Shown: piece by piece, positions 62,438 through 64,000 of the stretch | Numbering within the stretch: position 1 is the stretch's first letter | Layout: every line of letters starts with the position of its first letter | Assembly (NCBI RefSeq): GCF_003664595.1 | Contig: NZ_QXPZ01000021.1 | Location: forward strand, 36,764 to 100,763 | Direction: 5' to 3' | Source of the DNA: Atopobacter sp. AH10 | GTDB taxonomy: Bacteria; Bacillota; Bacilli; Lactobacillales; Aerococcaceae | DNA length: 64,000 bases | Notes under the pieces: generated by a model | Told to the model about the DNA's origin: nothing | What the model saw: the letters and a program-made list of their open reading frames with translations, nothing else | The model's database searches: none | Translations under genes and position numbers: made by a program

Positions 62438-63958
62438 ATGCCAGTTATTCTTCCAGAAAATTTGATAGATACAACGGAATTGCTACGTCGTCAAATTTTT
62501 GCTATAGATCAAGAACGAGCTCATACACAAGATATAAGACCTTTGCGGATAGCTATTGTGAATTTGATGCCTAATAAGGAAGAAACTGAACTTCAGCTCT
62601 TGCAGCTTTTGTCTGGTCATGCTCTGCAAATTGAAGTGGATTTTATACGGACGGAAACCTATCAAAGTAAGCATGCAGATTTGAAACGTTTGGGACGATA
62701 TTATCGGACTTATCAAGATATTAAAGATGAAAAATATGACGGCATGATTATTACTGGGGCTCCATTAGAGCGTTTCTCCTACGATGACATAGCTTATTGG
62801 AAAGAATTAGAGCAGCTTTTTGAATATGCTCGTAGCCATGTGTATTCTACGATATTTATTTGTTGGGCTGCACAAGCTGCTCTTCATTACTATTACAATA
62901 TCCATCATTTGTTAGAAACAGAGAAGATTTTTGGGATCTATCCCTTTAAGAAAATTGCCGAAAGTCCCTTGCTTTATGGAATGGATGATATCTTTTATAT
63001 TCCACAATCCCGCTACACCCGTATTGAAGCCGATCAATTAGAAGCTGTTCCTGATTTGGATATTCTGGCGACAAGTCCTGAAACTGGAGTGGTGCTAGCA
63101 GCGACACAAGATCAACGATTTATTTTCTCTTTGGGGCACCTGGAATATGATAAGGAAACTTTACATCGGGAATATGTTCGTGATCTAGAGAAAAACTTAC
63201 CTATAAAGCCTCCTATTCATTATTATCGGAAAGTTGGGCAAGCCGATTCTATTGACATGTTGTGGAAGTCTACAGCAAGTTTATTTTTCGGTAATTGGGT
63301 CAATTATGCGGTTTACCAAAACACCCCTTACCAATTAAAAGAATTGGAAGTGAAATCTGTAGCCAAATTTGGTGGATCTTCTCTTTCTGATGCCAATCAA
63401 TTTCGTAAGGTAAAGAAGATTATTGAAGGAGAAGAAAATCGGCAAATTGTTGTGGTTTCAGCCCCTGGCAAACGCAATCCTCTTGATGTGAAGGTAACGG
63501 ATCTCTTAATTAATGTCGATCAAGCCAATCAACATAAGAGAGAGATTGAAGAAGAGATTAGCCAATTACAAAAAAAGGTCAACGGCATAGAAAATGATCG
63601 TAACCAAAGTTTAGAACGTATTCACCAACGATTCCTAGAGATCATCCAAAGTTTATCTTTGGATAGTTCATTGGATGATGTGGTCAAAGATTGTTTAGAA
63701 AAAGTCAAAGTATCGGATTCCTATGACTATATTTTGAGTCGAGGAGAATACTTAAATGCCCAACTATTGGCGAATTATTTACATTATGATTTTGTGGATG
63801 CGCAAGATCTCATCGTCTTTGATGGCGATAAAGTCGATTTGCCTCGTTCCTATGAATTGATTAATCAGCATATTCAAGCGAAGCAAAAAGTAGTTGTTCC
63901 AGGTTTTTATGGGAGCCGAGATGGAAAAGTTAAGGTCTTTTGGTGGATTTTAGAATGA
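62438..63958 (+). CDS. metA: Homoserine O-acetyltransferase MetA fused to a truncated aspartokinase
   Basis: Residues 1-303 are MetA, which acylates homoserine in methionine synthesis: Glu111 in GAPLE, nucleophile Cys142 in FICWAAQA, and His234/Glu236 in GHLEYD. Glu at 111 marks acetyl-CoA use; succinyl-type enzymes have Gly. After NTPYQLKELE the frame continues as aspartokinase (304-506): VAKFGGSSLSDANQFRKV, VVVSAPGKRN, KVTDLLI, SRGEYLNAQLLA and VPGFYGSRDG. It then ends VKVFWWILE where SRxGSDITG is expected, so half the kinase and its ACT domains are missing. AGGAGGGGG precedes ATG 62438. Confidence 0.9.
   Translation: MPVILPENLIDTTELLRRQIFAIDQERAHTQDIRPLRIAIVNLMPNKEETELQLLQLLSGHALQIEVDFIRTETYQSKHADLKRLGRYYRTYQDIKDEKYDGMIITGAPLERFSYDDIAYWKELEQLFEYARSHVYSTIFICWAAQAALHYYYNIHHLLETEKIFGIYPFKKIAESPLLYGMDDIFYIPQSRYTRIEADQLEAVPDLDILATSPETGVVLAATQDQRFIFSLGHLEYDKETLHREYVRDLEKNLPIKPPIHYYRKVGQADSIDMLWKSTASLFFGNWVNYAVYQNTPYQLKELEVKSVAKFGGSSLSDANQFRKVKKIIEGEENRQIVVVSAPGKRNPLDVKVTDLLINVDQANQHKREIEEEISQLQKKVNGIENDRNQSLERIHQRFLEIIQSLSLDSSLDDVVKDCLEKVKVSDSYDYILSRGEYLNAQLLANYLHYDFVDAQDLIVFDGDKVDLPRSYELINQHIQAKQKVVVPGFYGSRDGKVKVFWWILE
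63350..63958 (+). pseudogene. Aspartokinase fragment inside the metA frame
   Basis: From GTG 63350 the sequence reads like the start of a free aspartokinase (VKSVAKFGGSS). It covers about 200 of some 450 residues of the YclM/LysC type. The missing SRxGSD segment helps bind aspartate and nucleotide, so kinase activity is unlikely. The remaining 42 nt of the window do not continue the gene in any frame that I can recognise. Confidence 0.7.
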
Positions 63959-64000
63959 ACTTAGCCACTCAATTGTGAAAAAAAAAGACGCCATGTAAAT

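Noticed and set aside
1..64000. CRISPR arrays, prophage genes, insertion-sequence transposases, tRNA or rRNA genes
   Set aside because: None was seen. The tandem repeats here lack regular spacers, and no transposase or integrase frame is present.

Overview
The window is chromosomal DNA from a low-GC Gram-positive bacterium, most likely a member of the Lactobacillales. Signs of this are strong AGGAGG-type ribosome binding sites, a mevalonate-pathway HMG-CoA synthase, a YSIRK/LPXTG surface protein with G5 repeats, a folKE fusion like that of Lactococcus lactis, PerR-type operators and a T-box leader. Family level (for example Aerococcaceae) is a guess. I see no phage, transposase, CRISPR array, rRNA or tRNA.

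Layout: 0.9-5.1 kb is a folate operon (folB, folKE, folC, a Nudix hydrolase, a PgeF/YfiH protein). A sugar kinase and a DJ-1 protein follow, then pabA-pabB-pabC (7.9-10.7 kb). 10.9-15.8 kb holds a large membrane protein of unknown function, an ABC importer without a binding protein next to a DtxR-type regulator, and mtnN. 16-24.6 kb holds mvaS, a LysM/3D cell-wall protein, a transaldolase, two small unknown genes, ahpF-ahpC and a dCMP-deaminase-like gene. 24.8-35.8 kb holds an RmlD-like protein, a glutamate-type symporter, a YitT protein, a small export protein, dps, an rRNA methyltransferase, an S9 peptidase, an NAD-kinase-like protein and 5-formyl-THF cyclo-ligase. 36.4-49 kb holds folD, gcvT-gcvH-gcvPA-gcvPB, a 1695-residue LPXTG adhesin and a second folD. 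49.1-57.7 kb is on the minus strand: a sugar ABC operon, yggS, pepT and a YfcC transporter. 58.3-64 kb holds an SRPBCC protein, a TspO-like membrane protein, a CobD/HisC-like aminotransferase, a bitopic coiled-coil protein, and a methionine T-box driving metA.

The unifying theme is one-carbon metabolism: pterin synthesis, p-aminobenzoate supply, glutamylation, glycine cleavage, methylene-THF oxidation, formyl-THF salvage, S-adenosylhomocysteine recycling and methionine synthesis all lie here, although folP, folA, gcvL and any lipoate ligase are not in the window.

Most notable observations: (1) metA is fused in frame to the N-terminal half of an aspartokinase that is cut off at its conserved SRxGSD motif; (2) both FolD paralogues lack the Lys and Gln needed for cyclohydrolase activity in classical FolD; (3) the RmlD-like protein lacks its catalytic Tyr; (4) a sugar-binding protein has Ala where a lipobox Cys is expected; (5) many genes are followed by degenerate tandem copies of sequence at or just after the stop codon, each with its own period; (6) a long hairpin at 15.8 kb is framed by 32-nt direct repeats, and a palindromic terminator family occurs at 10.7 and 21.0 kb. 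No entirely new multi-gene system could be proven from sequence alone.
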